From: Paraburkholderia fungorum
Lineage (GTDB): Bacteria; Pseudomonadota; Gammaproteobacteria; Burkholderiales; Burkholderiaceae
Direction: 5' to 3'
Length of the DNA stretch: 64,000 nt
Assembly: GCF_902833645.1 (NCBI RefSeq)
Contig: NZ_CADFGE010000003.1
Span: 682,001 to 746,000 of the forward strand
Positions within the stretch are counted from its first letter, which is position 1, and each line of letters starts with the position of its first letter. Shown here one piece after another: positions 1-9,476 of this stretch. The notes under the pieces were generated by a model, which was given only the letters and a program-made list of their open reading frames with translations, was not told the origin of the DNA and did no database searches. The position numbers and the translations under genes are program-made.

Positions 1-57
1 AAAGTCGACGCGCGCGATGGGTAGATTGGCAGCCGGCTGGTCCGAAATGTTGCTCAT
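1..57 (-). CDS. Truncated N-terminus of an unidentified protein
   Basis: Nineteen codons of a leftward gene are visible before the window edge, beginning MSNISDQPAANLPIARVDF. An AAAGGAA ribosome-binding site sits about 9 bases before the ATG. The gene follows the SDR gene by 27 bases and is probably the next member of the cluster 1 operon. The Pro/Ala-rich start resembles phosphotransferase-like (APH) proteins common in acyl-CoA operons, but this is a guess from 19 residues. Confidence 0.5.
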   Translation of the reverse strand, partial: MSNISDQPAANLPIARVDF

Positions 58-84
58 GTCGATCGGTTCCTTTACTCGGTATCT

Positions 85-849
85 CTAGACGGTCAGGCCG
101 CCGTCGACCACGATGCACTCGCCGTTCGTGTAGCTGGACGCGTCCGATACCAGATACAAAACAGCACCCGCCATCTCCTTCGGCTCGGCATGTCGGCGCA
201 ACGGGATTCCGCTTACCAGGCGCTCGACGCGCTCCGGGTCTTCGAACAGCGCCCCGGCGAATTTCGTCCTGGTGAAGCCGGGCAGCAATGCATTCACGCG
301 AATGCCGAACGGGCCGCACTCCTTCGCGAAGGCCTTCGTCATGTTTACGACCGCTGCCTTGGTTATCGAGTAGATTCCCTGCCTGTCACCCGGTTGTAGG
401 GCATTGACCGACGCGGTATTGACGATCGTGCCACCGCCCTGCGCTTTCATCATCTTCCCGGCCTCGATCGACATGAAGAAGTATCCGCGTATATTGACTT
501 CGACGGTCTTGTTGAACGCACCGAGGTCCGTATCGAGAATATGCCCGAAATAGGGGTTAGCGGCCGCATTGTTGACCAGAATATCCAAACGCCCGAATTT
601 TCCCTGGATATGTTCGAACGCTGATGCAATATCGTCCATCTTTCCGACGTGACAGGCAAACGCCTCGGCGCTGCCTCCCGACCTGGCGATTTCGTCGGCG
701 ACTGTCTTGCAATCTTCGATCTTGCGACTCGACACTATGACGTGCGCGCCCTGCGCCGCGAGCAAGCGGGCAATTTCTTCCCCGATCCCACGGCTCGCGC
801 CGGTCACCAATGCAATCCTGCCAGTCAGGTCGAACAAATCAGATTTCAT
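85..849 (-). CDS. SDR-family NAD(P)-dependent oxidoreductase
   Basis: A 254-residue classical short-chain dehydrogenase, expected to oxidise or reduce a hydroxyl/keto group with NAD(P)(H) in the cytoplasm. The cofactor motif TGASRGIG is at residues 16-23 and NNAA at 93-96. The catalytic set is Ser147, Tyr160 and Lys164 (YSITK). The C-terminus carries the usual NGECIVVDGG segment. Length is typical. A GAGG ribosome-binding site precedes the ATG. It starts 11 bases after the FAD oxidoreductase stop, so the two are co-transcribed. In context it could act on a hydroxyacyl or alcohol intermediate of the amine pathway, which is inference. Confidence 0.93.
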   Translation of the reverse strand: MKSDLFDLTGRIALVTGASRGIGEEIARLLAAQGAHVIVSSRKIEDCKTVADEIARSGGSAEAFACHVGKMDDIASAFEHIQGKFGRLDILVNNAAANPYFGHILDTDLGAFNKTVEVNIRGYFFMSIEAGKMMKAQGGGTIVNTASVNALQPGDRQGIYSITKAAVVNMTKAFAKECGPFGIRVNALLPGFTRTKFAGALFEDPERVERLVSGIPLRRHAEPKEMAGAVLYLVSDASSYTNGECIVVDGGLTV

Positions 850-860
850 CTACCATGCCT

Positions 861-2306
861 CTATTTGTCGGTTAGTCTTTCCGGGGCGGCGGCAGCACGT
901 GCCGCGCGGTTAACTTTCTCGTCCATCCGTCCCAGCATGGACATCACGCCGTTGACCGCACACCACCGCAGCGGTTCCGGCAGCGTGGATGGGGGTTCGT
1001 GGCGCAGTCCGACCAGCAATGGATGCTCGGTACCGCGAATCCGCTCAGCAAGCAAACGGCCAATGAAAGACTGCGCACCCACGCCATGCCCCGAACATCC
1101 AGCCGTGTAGAAAACGTTCTGCCTTTCACCGGTTGCGCCGACGACCGGCAACGCGTCGCCAGCGACGCTTATGTAGCCACTCCAGCACGCGCGGATGGCA
1201 AGATCCCTCAGCGTGGGGAAACGTTCGTGCAATGCCGTCAGTAGCGCACGATATGCCGCGTTGTCCGGCACGTTTGGCGTGCGTGAGCCAAATGCATAGC
1301 GAACGCGCTTGGTCGTGGTAACCAGCGTGTTACGCGCTGTCAAACGATGGCTTTCCATCTTGCGGTGTGCAGTGACAATGCCTTCCCGGTTGGGCCAGCC
1401 CAGAGCCACCAGTTGTTTCGCCGAAAGCGGCTCGGTCTCGATTGCGGAAACGCGCATCGGTATCACCTTGTCTGCAAGCAGGCCGAGTCGCGGGGTATAG
1501 GCGTTGGTGGCAAGCACCATGATCGGCGCGGTCGCCTTGCCACGCGCGGTCTGTACCTCAACGAGGCGGCCCGTGGTCCAGGACAGCACTTCCGTGTTTT
1601 CGTATAGCCTTACGCCGGCCTGGAGCGCCGCACTCCGCAACCCCATGACGTACTTGCCCGGATCCAGCGTACCGCCACGGTTGATGTAGCTACCGAATAG
1701 AAACGCGGGCGGAACTCCCCGTGCGCGCATCCCGGACTGATCCAGAAATTCCGACTCGATCCCGAATTTCTCTGCAATCCGAATGTTCTCTCGAATATTC
1801 GCTTCATGAGATGGATGAATGCCCGCGCGGATTATCCCTGACTGGACGTAGTCGCAGTCGATGTCATGTTCGCCCAGCATTCGTTCGACGTGGTCAACGC
1901 CCGACTCCAGATAGTCGACTATCTTCTGCGTCTGTTCATGACCAATGCGCCTGAGAAAGAGATCAAACTTGGCTCCCGATCCACCAGCGAGGTAGCCCGC
2001 GTTGCGCCCACTTGCACCAAAACCCGCGAACTCGCGTTCAATAACGACAACGTTCGCGCCATGTTTTGCAAGCTCCAGTGCCGTATTCAGGCCGGCAAAA
2101 CCCGCGCCGACGACGATCACATCCGCACGCACGCCGCCATCGAGTTCCTGTTGCATGTCCGATGGCCTTTCCACCCAGCCGCCGAGCGTGCGATATTTTT
2201 CGAGAGCCGAATCGATCTGGGTTCTCGAAGTGGATTCAGCACGCGGGCTGTTGACGAAGTTGGGGTTGGCCATTGCGACATGGCCAACGTTCGGTTCTTT
2301 AACCAT
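861..2306 (-). CDS. FAD-dependent oxidoreductase (DAO / PuuB-like)
   Basis: A 481-residue D-amino-acid-oxidase-fold flavoprotein, resembling gamma-glutamylputrescine oxidase and glycine/sarcosine oxidases. The dinucleotide-binding motif VVGAGFAGLNTALELAKHG lies near residues 65-83, followed by an acidic strand end (VVIERE). ASGRNAGYLAGG follows, typical of this family's flavin pocket, and the C-terminus has YTAGCSGHGVGAQSFIG. It would oxidatively deaminate a primary or secondary amine. It occupies the operon slot that the flavin monoamine oxidase fills in cluster 2, so the two clusters use different flavoprotein folds behind the same transport block. The first ATG was kept. A downstream ATG at residue 12 is possible. 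Confidence 0.9.
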   Translation of the reverse strand: MVKEPNVGHVAMANPNFVNSPRAESTSRTQIDSALEKYRTLGGWVERPSDMQQELDGGVRADVIVVGAGFAGLNTALELAKHGANVVVIEREFAGFGASGRNAGYLAGGSGAKFDLFLRRIGHEQTQKIVDYLESGVDHVERMLGEHDIDCDYVQSGIIRAGIHPSHEANIRENIRIAEKFGIESEFLDQSGMRARGVPPAFLFGSYINRGGTLDPGKYVMGLRSAALQAGVRLYENTEVLSWTTGRLVEVQTARGKATAPIMVLATNAYTPRLGLLADKVIPMRVSAIETEPLSAKQLVALGWPNREGIVTAHRKMESHRLTARNTLVTTTKRVRYAFGSRTPNVPDNAAYRALLTALHERFPTLRDLAIRACWSGYISVAGDALPVVGATGERQNVFYTAGCSGHGVGAQSFIGRLLAERIRGTEHPLLVGLRHEPPSTLPEPLRWCAVNGVMSMLGRMDEKVNRAARAAAAPERLTDK

Positions 2307-2345
2307 GGTTTACGCACTCATGTTAAGTCTGAAGTTGAAACCGTC

Positions 2346-3311
2346 TCATCGCGCCAGCAGGACACCGTCTTGCGAGAACAAGATCGGCTGCCCGGAAGTG
2401 TTGGTCAGGACTGCGGTCAACGTCGCCCGATCGGTGCGCTGAGAGACTTCAGGCGATCCTCCAGTCGCGCTCTGCCTGAGCATCAATCCGTCCAGTCCAA
2501 CGCCTATCAGTCGATCACCGTCTGAGGCGAGGTCAGTTATCGAGCTTTTCGTTCCCGAATTCACCGAAGACCACGTCACCCCTCCATTGCGGCTTTCGAA
2601 CATGCAGCCGAGTAAGCCGGCCACAACAATGCGGCCGTCCGGCAACACAACGCCCGACCACAATGAGCCCTTGCCCCCGGTCGCCGTATAGGCCCAGTTC
2701 GAGCCGCCGTCGGTCGACTTCAGTACCGCTCCCTGCTCGGAGACGATATAAAGCGCGCCCTGGCGATCGGAAAAGATGTGGTAAAGGTTGCGGTCCGCCT
2801 TGCCGCCTCCCGGTGGCTTTGGCAGCGCCACCTTGGTCCACGTCTTGCCACCGTCGTGCGTCGACAGCATCAGCGACCACAAACCCACGGCTATGCCATT
2901 CCGCGGACTTGTAAAGATCACCGAGAAGAGCGGTTGATCGACCACGGCATCCATCCGCTGCCTGCTCCAGGTTTCCCCGCCATCGCTCGTTGCGAGAATC
3001 ACGCCCCATTGGCCGACTGCCCAGCCGTGCTGAGCGTCTGTGAATGTGACGGCCGACAGCGTCGCCGATACCGGCACATGCCGGGCCTGGCGATATGTAT
3101 GCCCGTCGTCGTCCGACAGAAGAATGACGCCGTGCTCACCCACGGCGACAATACGGTTACCTGCGCGCGTGGCGTCCATCAGCATCTTGTGCGTGGGGTC
3201 AGCCCAGGCGTGCGCCGGCATTGCGCTCCATTCGCCGACGGTCCCAGGGGCTTCTGCAAAAGCAGCCGCAGCGGCACAAAGCGCGGCGCAGGCAACAAGT
3301 GTCTTGATCAT
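2346..3311 (-). CDS. Exported YCF48/BNR-repeat beta-propeller protein, copy 1
   Basis: A 321-residue protein with a Sec signal peptide (MIKTLVACAALCAAAAAFAEA). It contains at least four Asp-box-like repeats, such as TSDGGETW, STHDGGKTW, STDGGSNW and SRNGGVTW, plus degenerate ones, giving a YCF48-like propeller. Such proteins are annotated 'photosystem II stability factor-like' but occur in non-phototrophs beside RND transporters. Here it follows the RND gene by 30 bases and probably works with it in the periplasm. The exact role is unknown. A same-length paralogue lies at 36538-37503, with most residues identical by eye. Confidence 0.88.
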   Translation of the reverse strand: MIKTLVACAALCAAAAAFAEAPGTVGEWSAMPAHAWADPTHKMLMDATRAGNRIVAVGEHGVILLSDDDGHTYRQARHVPVSATLSAVTFTDAQHGWAVGQWGVILATSDGGETWSRQRMDAVVDQPLFSVIFTSPRNGIAVGLWSLMLSTHDGGKTWTKVALPKPPGGGKADRNLYHIFSDRQGALYIVSEQGAVLKSTDGGSNWAYTATGGKGSLWSGVVLPDGRIVVAGLLGCMFESRNGGVTWSSVNSGTKSSITDLASDGDRLIGVGLDGLMLRQSATGGSPEVSQRTDRATLTAVLTNTSGQPILFSQDGVLLAR

Positions 3312-3341
3312 GGCGGAGTCTCCGAAAAGTGCTCGCGGATT

Positions 3342-5702
3342 TCAGTGACTGAACAGACCCGGCGCGCGCGCCGGCTTGCTGCGCGGGAACCAGCGTTCAA
3401 GCGCTGACGCCAATGCAGGCAGTGCCGTCATCGCCATCAGCAGATTGACGAGGAACATGAACGCCAGCAGCTTGCCCATGTCAGCCTGGAACTTCAGCGC
3501 CGAGAAACTCCACGTCGCGACGCCGATCGCCAGCGTGATCGCGGTGAAGATCGTCGCCACGCCGACTTCGAGCATCGCGTGTTGCACCGCTTTCACGATG
3601 TGCTGGCCACTAGCGAGATGCACCTGCAGGCGGTTGTAGATATAAAACGCGTAGTCGACGCCGATCCCCACAGCAAGCACCATCACCGGCAGGGTCGCGA
3701 CCGTCAGCCCAATCTGCAATTCCTTCATGAACCAGTAGCCAATGAACGTCGCTACCGAAAGCGGCACGCAGCACGCCAGCATCGCGCGCCAGTCGCGGTA
3801 AGCGAGGAACACGAGGATCATGATTGCGGCGTACACATACAGCATCATCGGCAATTCGCTTTTTGCCACTTCGTCGTTGGTCGCGGCGAGTACGCCCGCA
3901 TTACCTGCCGCGAGGCACACCGCGATGCCAGGGAACGCGTGCGACGCGCGGTATTGCTTCACGTCGTCGAGAATCCGGTTGATCGTTGTCGCCTTGTGAT
4001 CGGTCAGAAACAGGTGCACCGCGGTCATGCTGCAGTCGTCTTTCATGAATCCCTTCACGCGCCCCACGTCGACCGAAACCGCCCCATAGTTTTCCGGATC
4101 GATGGGGATGACATTCATCTTCGGATAGTCTTCGTTGTAGCCTTGGTTATACGCGCGCAGCATCGACGAATACGACTGCACCGACGCGACGCCGGGTTCG
4201 GTTCGCATTGCGGCCGAAAAGTCGTCTTCGTACAACCCGACTGCCGGGTTGTCGCACGCCTTGCCGCTCGACTCGATCGCAACCGTGAGCCAGTCGAGGC
4301 CCATGTCGTAGTTGTGCGCGATCGACGTCGCGTCGCGGTTGAAGCGCGCATCGGCGCGCAGTTCCGGCGCGCCCGGCTGCAACGTGCCGATTACCCGGTC
4401 GCGGCTTTGCCAGGCGGCGAGCCCGAAAATCAGAACGGTCAAGACAAGCGTGAGACCGGCATACTTCGGTTCGGCCACCCGCGCCAGCACGCGCAGCGGC
4501 TTGGCCCGCCGCTGGGCGCGCTTCAACGAGTTGTCCGCGTACGCCTTCGAGAAATGGAAGCACGACGCAGCAACCGGCAAAAGGATCAGGTTCGTCACGA
4601 TCTTGAAGGCAACACCCAGCGACGCCGTGATCGCCAGCTCGCGCACCATTGGAATTGGGATCAGCAACAGTGTGATGAACGATACGAGTGCCGTTACGAG
4701 CGCCAGCACACCGGGCACCAGCAAACCGCTAAAGCTATGACGAGCCGCGACAAACGAACTATGTCCATGCGCAATCTCGCGTACGATGAAGTTGACCTGC
4801 TGCACGCCATGCGACACACCGATCGCGAACACCAGGAACGGCACAAGCACCGCAAGCGGATCGAGACCGAAGCCCAACAGTTTCAACGTGCCGAACTGCC
4901 AGACTAGCGATGTCAGCGAGCACGCAATCAGCAGCACTGTGAAGCGGATCGAATGACTGTACCAGTAGACCGCGACTGCGGTGAGCAGAAGCGCGATGCC
5001 GCAGAAGCCGAGCACCGCGGTCGCACCGTCGGCAATGTCGCCGATCTGCTTGGCGAAGCCGATGATCTGCACTTCGTAGCCGGCATCCTCGAACGGCTTG
5101 CGAATCTTCGCTTCGAGCAGACGATTGAACGTCACGTAATCGAGCACCTGCCCGCTGCGATCACGCTCATTCAATTCGGCCGTGATCATCGCGCTGTCTT
5201 CGTTGTGCGAGACGAGCGTGCCGACATAACCACCGAGGGTCGTCGCGCGGCGAATCCCTTTGACGATTTCGGGTGTCAGCTGATCGGGCGTGACATTGCC
5301 GGCGATGATCGGCTCCGCGCGAAACCCTTCGTCAGTAATTTCGTTGACGAACGCGTTCGGCGTCCACAGCGACCGGACGCCGCCCCGGTCCACGTTCGGA
5401 AGATACGTGACCGCCTGAGTCACGTTATACAGCCGCGTCAGGCCCTCTTTCGTCCAGATCGCCCCTCGTCGCGCCTTCACAACGACCGTGATACGGTTAG
5501 CACCGAGCAGGTCGTTCCGATACTTCTGGAACGTCTGGATGTATTCGTGGCCGATCGGCATCTGCTTCTCGAAACCGGCGTCCATACGCAACTGCACCGC
5601 AAACACAGCCATCACGACAGTAAACAAGCCAATCGCACCAAGCACCATCGCGCGATGGCCGAAGAAATACTGTTCCAGACTGCTGACTAGACGATTTAAC
5701 AC
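3342..5702 (-). CDS. RND/MMPL-family transporter, copy 1
   Basis: A 786-residue inner-membrane protein with the duplicated RND plan: an N-terminal helix, a large periplasmic loop (about residues 45-225), a helix bundle (about 230-380), a second loop and a second bundle. It is shorter than 1000-residue HAE pumps and matches the MMPL/SSD 'predicted exporter' class used for lipids, hopanoids and sterols. The start is GTG with AAGGGG seven bases upstream, as in the paralogue at 37521-39881. It stands between DUF1302 and YCF48 genes, an arrangement I recall from hydrophobic-substrate catabolic loci. Whether it imports or exports cannot be told. Confidence 0.92.
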   Translation of the reverse strand: MLNRLVSSLEQYFFGHRAMVLGAIGLFTVVMAVFAVQLRMDAGFEKQMPIGHEYIQTFQKYRNDLLGANRITVVVKARRGAIWTKEGLTRLYNVTQAVTYLPNVDRGGVRSLWTPNAFVNEITDEGFRAEPIIAGNVTPDQLTPEIVKGIRRATTLGGYVGTLVSHNEDSAMITAELNERDRSGQVLDYVTFNRLLEAKIRKPFEDAGYEVQIIGFAKQIGDIADGATAVLGFCGIALLLTAVAVYWYSHSIRFTVLLIACSLTSLVWQFGTLKLLGFGLDPLAVLVPFLVFAIGVSHGVQQVNFIVREIAHGHSSFVAARHSFSGLLVPGVLALVTALVSFITLLLIPIPMVRELAITASLGVAFKIVTNLILLPVAASCFHFSKAYADNSLKRAQRRAKPLRVLARVAEPKYAGLTLVLTVLIFGLAAWQSRDRVIGTLQPGAPELRADARFNRDATSIAHNYDMGLDWLTVAIESSGKACDNPAVGLYEDDFSAAMRTEPGVASVQSYSSMLRAYNQGYNEDYPKMNVIPIDPENYGAVSVDVGRVKGFMKDDCSMTAVHLFLTDHKATTINRILDDVKQYRASHAFPGIAVCLAAGNAGVLAATNDEVAKSELPMMLYVYAAIMILVFLAYRDWRAMLACCVPLSVATFIGYWFMKELQIGLTVATLPVMVLAVGIGVDYAFYIYNRLQVHLASGQHIVKAVQHAMLEVGVATIFTAITLAIGVATWSFSALKFQADMGKLLAFMFLVNLLMAMTALPALASALERWFPRSKPARAPGLFSH

Positions 5703-5764
5703 GGCATTACCCCTTCAAGTCTTTCGACGGCGCAGAACGTGCGCCGTCCCTCACTGCGAGTGCG

Positions 5765-7594
5765 TCAAAAGTTCCGAGTGACGAACATTCCGACAAAATT
5801 CCGGTCTGAGTACGGATTGCCGACCGTGTTATGTCCGCCCCAGAACAGCGTGTAATTGATGCCCGCCTGCCAGACGGTGGGGTTCTGGTTGAACAGCACG
5901 TAGAGATTGAGCGACTTCGCACCCTGCAGGTAGTTCGCGCTGAGGGTCGGCGTGTAGCCGTAGAGACCGTCCGCAAACGTGACGCCTGGCGTCACCTGCC
6001 AGCCAGGGATCAGCGTGCCGTCATAGGTCCAGTTGAAATCGATCGTCGCGCCCACCGAACTCGACGTGCCCTGTGCCGCGGCAATCGGGTAGCCTAGGCC
6101 GGACCCATTATCCAGCCAGGTCAGATAGCCCGCCTGCGGCAGCTGCGTGACCTGCTGCCCGTTTATCGATCGCGTGACGCCACTAGAATTCAGGCCCGGG
6201 TAGTAGATCCACGTGAGTTCCCACGTCAGAGCCGCCGCGTCCGCGCCAATCAACTTCAGAAACGGATACTCGCTGCGCGTGAGGGCCAGGATGCCATTGA
6301 TGTCGTACTGCAACTTCTTCATGTCGGCCCACTGCTGGCAGTTGACTCCAGCGACGCCGTTGGTGTTCAGGTCGGGCGGCCCGCCAGCGCCGTAGCAGCT
6401 CGACAACGCCACGGCATCATGAGGCCGGTACGACAACTCCGTACCGATTGCCCAGTTACCGATACCGAAGTTTGCGCTGGCGCCGAAGAGCTGACGGTTC
6501 TGCAGGTATGACCAGTTCAACGTCCCATTGGCCAGCGACGAGAGCACCGGGGACTTGTCCGTATAGTTTTCGTAGTAGAACGCGAAATTCGCATCGAACG
6601 AACGCGGCGCATAGTTGAACTTCAAGCCGAACTGCGGCTTGTATTTTGACGGCGCCTGCCATGAGACAGGAATCCCGATATCGTTCCAGGGTGGGCCTGC
6701 GTACGCGCCGTTGACAAGGCCCGTGTTGATCCCGTTGAGCACGTTCTGATTGCCGCTGCTCGGCCCGGCGATCGTTCCGGCACTGGGACCCGCGACGTTG
6801 AAATTGTTTGTGTTGATCGTAGCGGGATCAGTCCCGCGCCCGAGGATGTTCGTGGTCGACCAGAACGAACCGACCGGCGGATAGCGGTTGCCGTTCCACT
6901 GGAACTGGTAATAGTCCTCGGTGCTGAGTCCGTGTCCTAGATCCGTGGCAAAACTCAGCATCGGTGCAGGCAATAACGCCTGCTTGAGCTGCGTGCCTGG
7001 AATCAACAGCTTCTGGATATCGAGCGAGTTGGTCGCATTGATGCCGCCGCTCGCAAAGATGCTTTCGCCCCAGTTGACCACCTGGTTGCCCAACCGTACA
7101 TGAGCGTTCTGCCCGTTGATCGTGAAATCCTTCTCGCCCCACAAATCGAGCAACTGCGCGTTGTAGACGACCTGTGCCGCGGCGGCGCTCGACAGTGGCG
7201 TTCTGTTCGTGTCGCCCGCAAGAAAGTCATACATCCCAGTGCCGCGAACCATAAACTTGAGGCCTTCGCTCGGCATGGTCAGCAGCAACTCGCTGGTGGC
7301 GCTCACGTATGTGCTGAACGGCTGGCCCTTACGGTAGTTCAGATCGCCATCGTCGCCGAAGCCCCATTGATTCGTGTTGGCCGCAGCACCACAGCCGAAC
7401 GAATTCGGATCACCCGTCAGGGAACAACTCGGACTCTTCGTCCGGATCCCTGCGCCCGCCGTAATGTTGCTTACCAATGAGCCCGTCAGGTCATTGATTC
7501 CCGTCGTAAAATCGTAGCCGTAGGCATTCGATGCCACAGCCGCAAACACGGCCATTGAAATGGTAGTACATCTAAATGTATTAATCTTTCTCAT
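5765..7594 (-). CDS. DUF1302-family outer-membrane protein, copy 1
   Basis: A 609-residue protein with a signal peptide (cleavage likely after SNAYG) and a C-terminal strand ending in Phe (FVGMFVTRNF), the usual mark of a BAM-assembled outer-membrane barrel. Alternating aromatic/polar strands run throughout. DUF1302 proteins are poorly characterised and commonly paired with DUF1329 proteins, as here. Probable role is passage or binding of a hydrophobic substrate at the outer membrane. GGGGAG lies ahead of the ATG. The paralogue at 39955-41784 has exactly the same length. Confidence 0.9.
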   Translation of the reverse strand: MRKINTFRCTTISMAVFAAVASNAYGYDFTTGINDLTGSLVSNITAGAGIRTKSPSCSLTGDPNSFGCGAAANTNQWGFGDDGDLNYRKGQPFSTYVSATSELLLTMPSEGLKFMVRGTGMYDFLAGDTNRTPLSSAAAAQVVYNAQLLDLWGEKDFTINGQNAHVRLGNQVVNWGESIFASGGINATNSLDIQKLLIPGTQLKQALLPAPMLSFATDLGHGLSTEDYYQFQWNGNRYPPVGSFWSTTNILGRGTDPATINTNNFNVAGPSAGTIAGPSSGNQNVLNGINTGLVNGAYAGPPWNDIGIPVSWQAPSKYKPQFGLKFNYAPRSFDANFAFYYENYTDKSPVLSSLANGTLNWSYLQNRQLFGASANFGIGNWAIGTELSYRPHDAVALSSCYGAGGPPDLNTNGVAGVNCQQWADMKKLQYDINGILALTRSEYPFLKLIGADAAALTWELTWIYYPGLNSSGVTRSINGQQVTQLPQAGYLTWLDNGSGLGYPIAAAQGTSSSVGATIDFNWTYDGTLIPGWQVTPGVTFADGLYGYTPTLSANYLQGAKSLNLYVLFNQNPTVWQAGINYTLFWGGHNTVGNPYSDRNFVGMFVTRNF

Positions 7595-7670
7595 CGCGTC
7601 TCCCCTGCCTGCGCCAAATGCGAACGTGCGTCACCCGCGCAGGCCCGCCCCGCTCCCTACACAACGATCT

Positions 7671-9035
7671 TCAACGCTCGCTGACTGACTTCAACGACTC
7701 CGACGTGAAAAAGTCGGCCTTGAACCGCGGATCGTTAATCTGCTCGTACCACCGGATATCTTTGCCTTGACCAATCGTTGATTGATCGAAAACGTAACGT
7801 CCATCGATCAGGTCGTACTGCACGAATGGCTGGGTATCGCAGGCGCCGCCGAGTTCATACACCGGGATCGGGTAGCTTTCACGCACTTTCCACAATTTGC
7901 CCTGCGTGTCGTAGTCCTCGCCGACGAGCGCAAGCCAGCTATCCTCGTCCAGATAGAAAACCTTCTTCGAATCGACGTGGCGTGCGTTGGGCTTGAGCGT
8001 TGCCTCGACGACCCAGACACGGTGCGTTTCGTAGCGCCGGTTGTCTGCCGCAATGCCGTCCGCCGTCGCCACGTCGTGCAGCTTGTCCTTGAACTTGTAC
8101 ATGCCAAATGAGTTGTACGGCACGATCATTTCGCGCTTACCGACAAGTTTCCAGTTGAACCGGTCGATGGGCCCGAAGAACATATCGGCTTCATCCATCA
8201 GGTATTGATTCTCCGTGCCGATAACCGGCGCATCGTGCATATACGCCGGCATCCGTCTCACGCGACGCTGCCCGGGGAAGTAATAGTATGTTTCCGGATC
8301 TTTATCGAAATATTGCCGCTGGACAAAAGCCTGGCCGGCCAACGCCGCCGGCGACTGGATCGAATAGAAGGCGCCCTGAATGAGTTGATCGATGTCTTGC
8401 GGCTTCGTCGTACCTGGCTTGCCCCAAGGTAGATACACAAGCTGCGGGGCGTTTGCATCGTTCCATTCGGTGCTACCCGGGCGCGGGGAAACGACAGTCG
8501 CCATCAACGGCCATTCGTAGCCTTCCCCGCGATATCGGATCAGGTAGTTCCACATCGCTTCGGCGCCATTTTTCGGCTGTGGAAACGGCACGGCGGGAAG
8601 AATCGCGTTCTGCACGTTGTCGCCGCTCGCATCGAGCTTTGCCGCAGTGAGATTCGCTGTCGAGTTCTGTTGAACGAAGTCCGGCAACTGGCATTCGCGA
8701 TGCGACGGGTATACGTCCATCCGGTAGCCCTTCTTCTGCTTGATCAGCTGGATCTGGCCCGGCGAAAGCATCGCAGCGTACTTGTCGACATTCGATGCGT
8801 CGATCGAGTACAGGGGTTTCTCGTTACGATGCTTCCAGAAATCGCCGCGAAATTTTCCGTACGCCCATCCGGAGTCCTGCGACTGTCTTCCGACGTAGGC
8901 CGGCACGGCACCGTCCTTGCTCGCCGCACGGTCGCCACCTTCCGGCGTGAGATCTTCCGCCGCAACGGAAGTACCGACTACGAGGGATACAGCTACCGCG
9001 ATGACAGAGATTGCTCTGAATTTGTACGCGCTCAT
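7671..9035 (-). CDS. DUF1329-family periplasmic protein, copy 1
   Basis: A 454-residue protein with a cleavable signal peptide (ending near SVAAEDLTPEG) and a strong AAGGAGG ribosome-binding site. DUF1329 proteins have a LolA/LolB-like fold in structural predictions and are near-obligate partners of DUF1302 proteins. The family-typical stretch YYYFPGQRRVRRMP is present near residue 250. Proposed role is a periplasmic carrier for a lipophilic compound between the barrel and the RND protein, which is inference. The paralogue at 41861-43225 has identical length. Confidence 0.9.
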   Translation of the reverse strand: MSAYKFRAISVIAVAVSLVVGTSVAAEDLTPEGGDRAASKDGAVPAYVGRQSQDSGWAYGKFRGDFWKHRNEKPLYSIDASNVDKYAAMLSPGQIQLIKQKKGYRMDVYPSHRECQLPDFVQQNSTANLTAAKLDASGDNVQNAILPAVPFPQPKNGAEAMWNYLIRYRGEGYEWPLMATVVSPRPGSTEWNDANAPQLVYLPWGKPGTTKPQDIDQLIQGAFYSIQSPAALAGQAFVQRQYFDKDPETYYYFPGQRRVRRMPAYMHDAPVIGTENQYLMDEADMFFGPIDRFNWKLVGKREMIVPYNSFGMYKFKDKLHDVATADGIAADNRRYETHRVWVVEATLKPNARHVDSKKVFYLDEDSWLALVGEDYDTQGKLWKVRESYPIPVYELGGACDTQPFVQYDLIDGRYVFDQSTIGQGKDIRWYEQINDPRFKADFFTSESLKSVSER

Positions 9036-9062
9036 CTTGTCCTCCTTACGATTTCAACCGAA

Positions 9063-9476
9063 TTAGCGGCCGCCCGAACCGATGACTGCCACCGCCCGGA
9101 TTTCAATGCAGAATTCGGCACGAGCGAGCTCCGTCACCCCTACCGCCGTCCATGCCGGATAGTTGTCCGGAAAGTACTCATCCTTCACCGCAACAAAGGC
9201 GCCAATGTCGCGCCGCATCTGCGTGTGAAACGTATTCAATTCGACGACGTCCGCCAGCACCGCCCCCGCTTCCTCGAGCACACACTTCAACGACTCGAAC
9301 GCAAATCGGGCTTGCTCCGTCATGTCCATGCCCACTCTCCCTTCACTGTCGGTGCCGACCTGACCCGAAACCCAGATGAGGTCGCCTACCCCGGTTGCAG
9401 GGGAATAGTGAAAATTCTCGTATCTCGACCGGAACGAAGACGGAATGATCGATTGCCGAATATCAGTTGATTTCAT
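9063..9476 (-). CDS. RidA-family imine/enamine deaminase, copy 1
   Basis: A 137-residue RidA/YjgF/UK114 protein beginning MKSTDIRQSI. RidA proteins hydrolyse reactive imines and enamines to ketones plus ammonia, a natural companion of amine oxidases. Family hallmarks are DLIWVSGQVG near residue 30 and the C-terminal stretch CIEIRAVAVIG containing the substrate-contacting Arg-equivalent. An upstream in-frame TTG (9497) is possible. The ATG at 9476 was chosen because AAGG precedes it and the length then equals the paralogue (43302-43715). It is the first gene of the leftward cluster 1 operon. Confidence 0.88.
   Translation of the reverse strand: MKSTDIRQSIIPSSFRSRYENFHYSPATGVGDLIWVSGQVGTDSEGRVGMDMTEQARFAFESLKCVLEEAGAVLADVVELNTFHTQMRRDIGAFVAVKDEYFPDNYPAWTAVGVTELARAEFCIEIRAVAVIGSGGR

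Noticed and set aside
3579..4907. 442-codon plus-strand open frame
   Set aside because: Antisense shadow of the RND gene. The equivalent region of the second RND copy does not conserve it as one frame.
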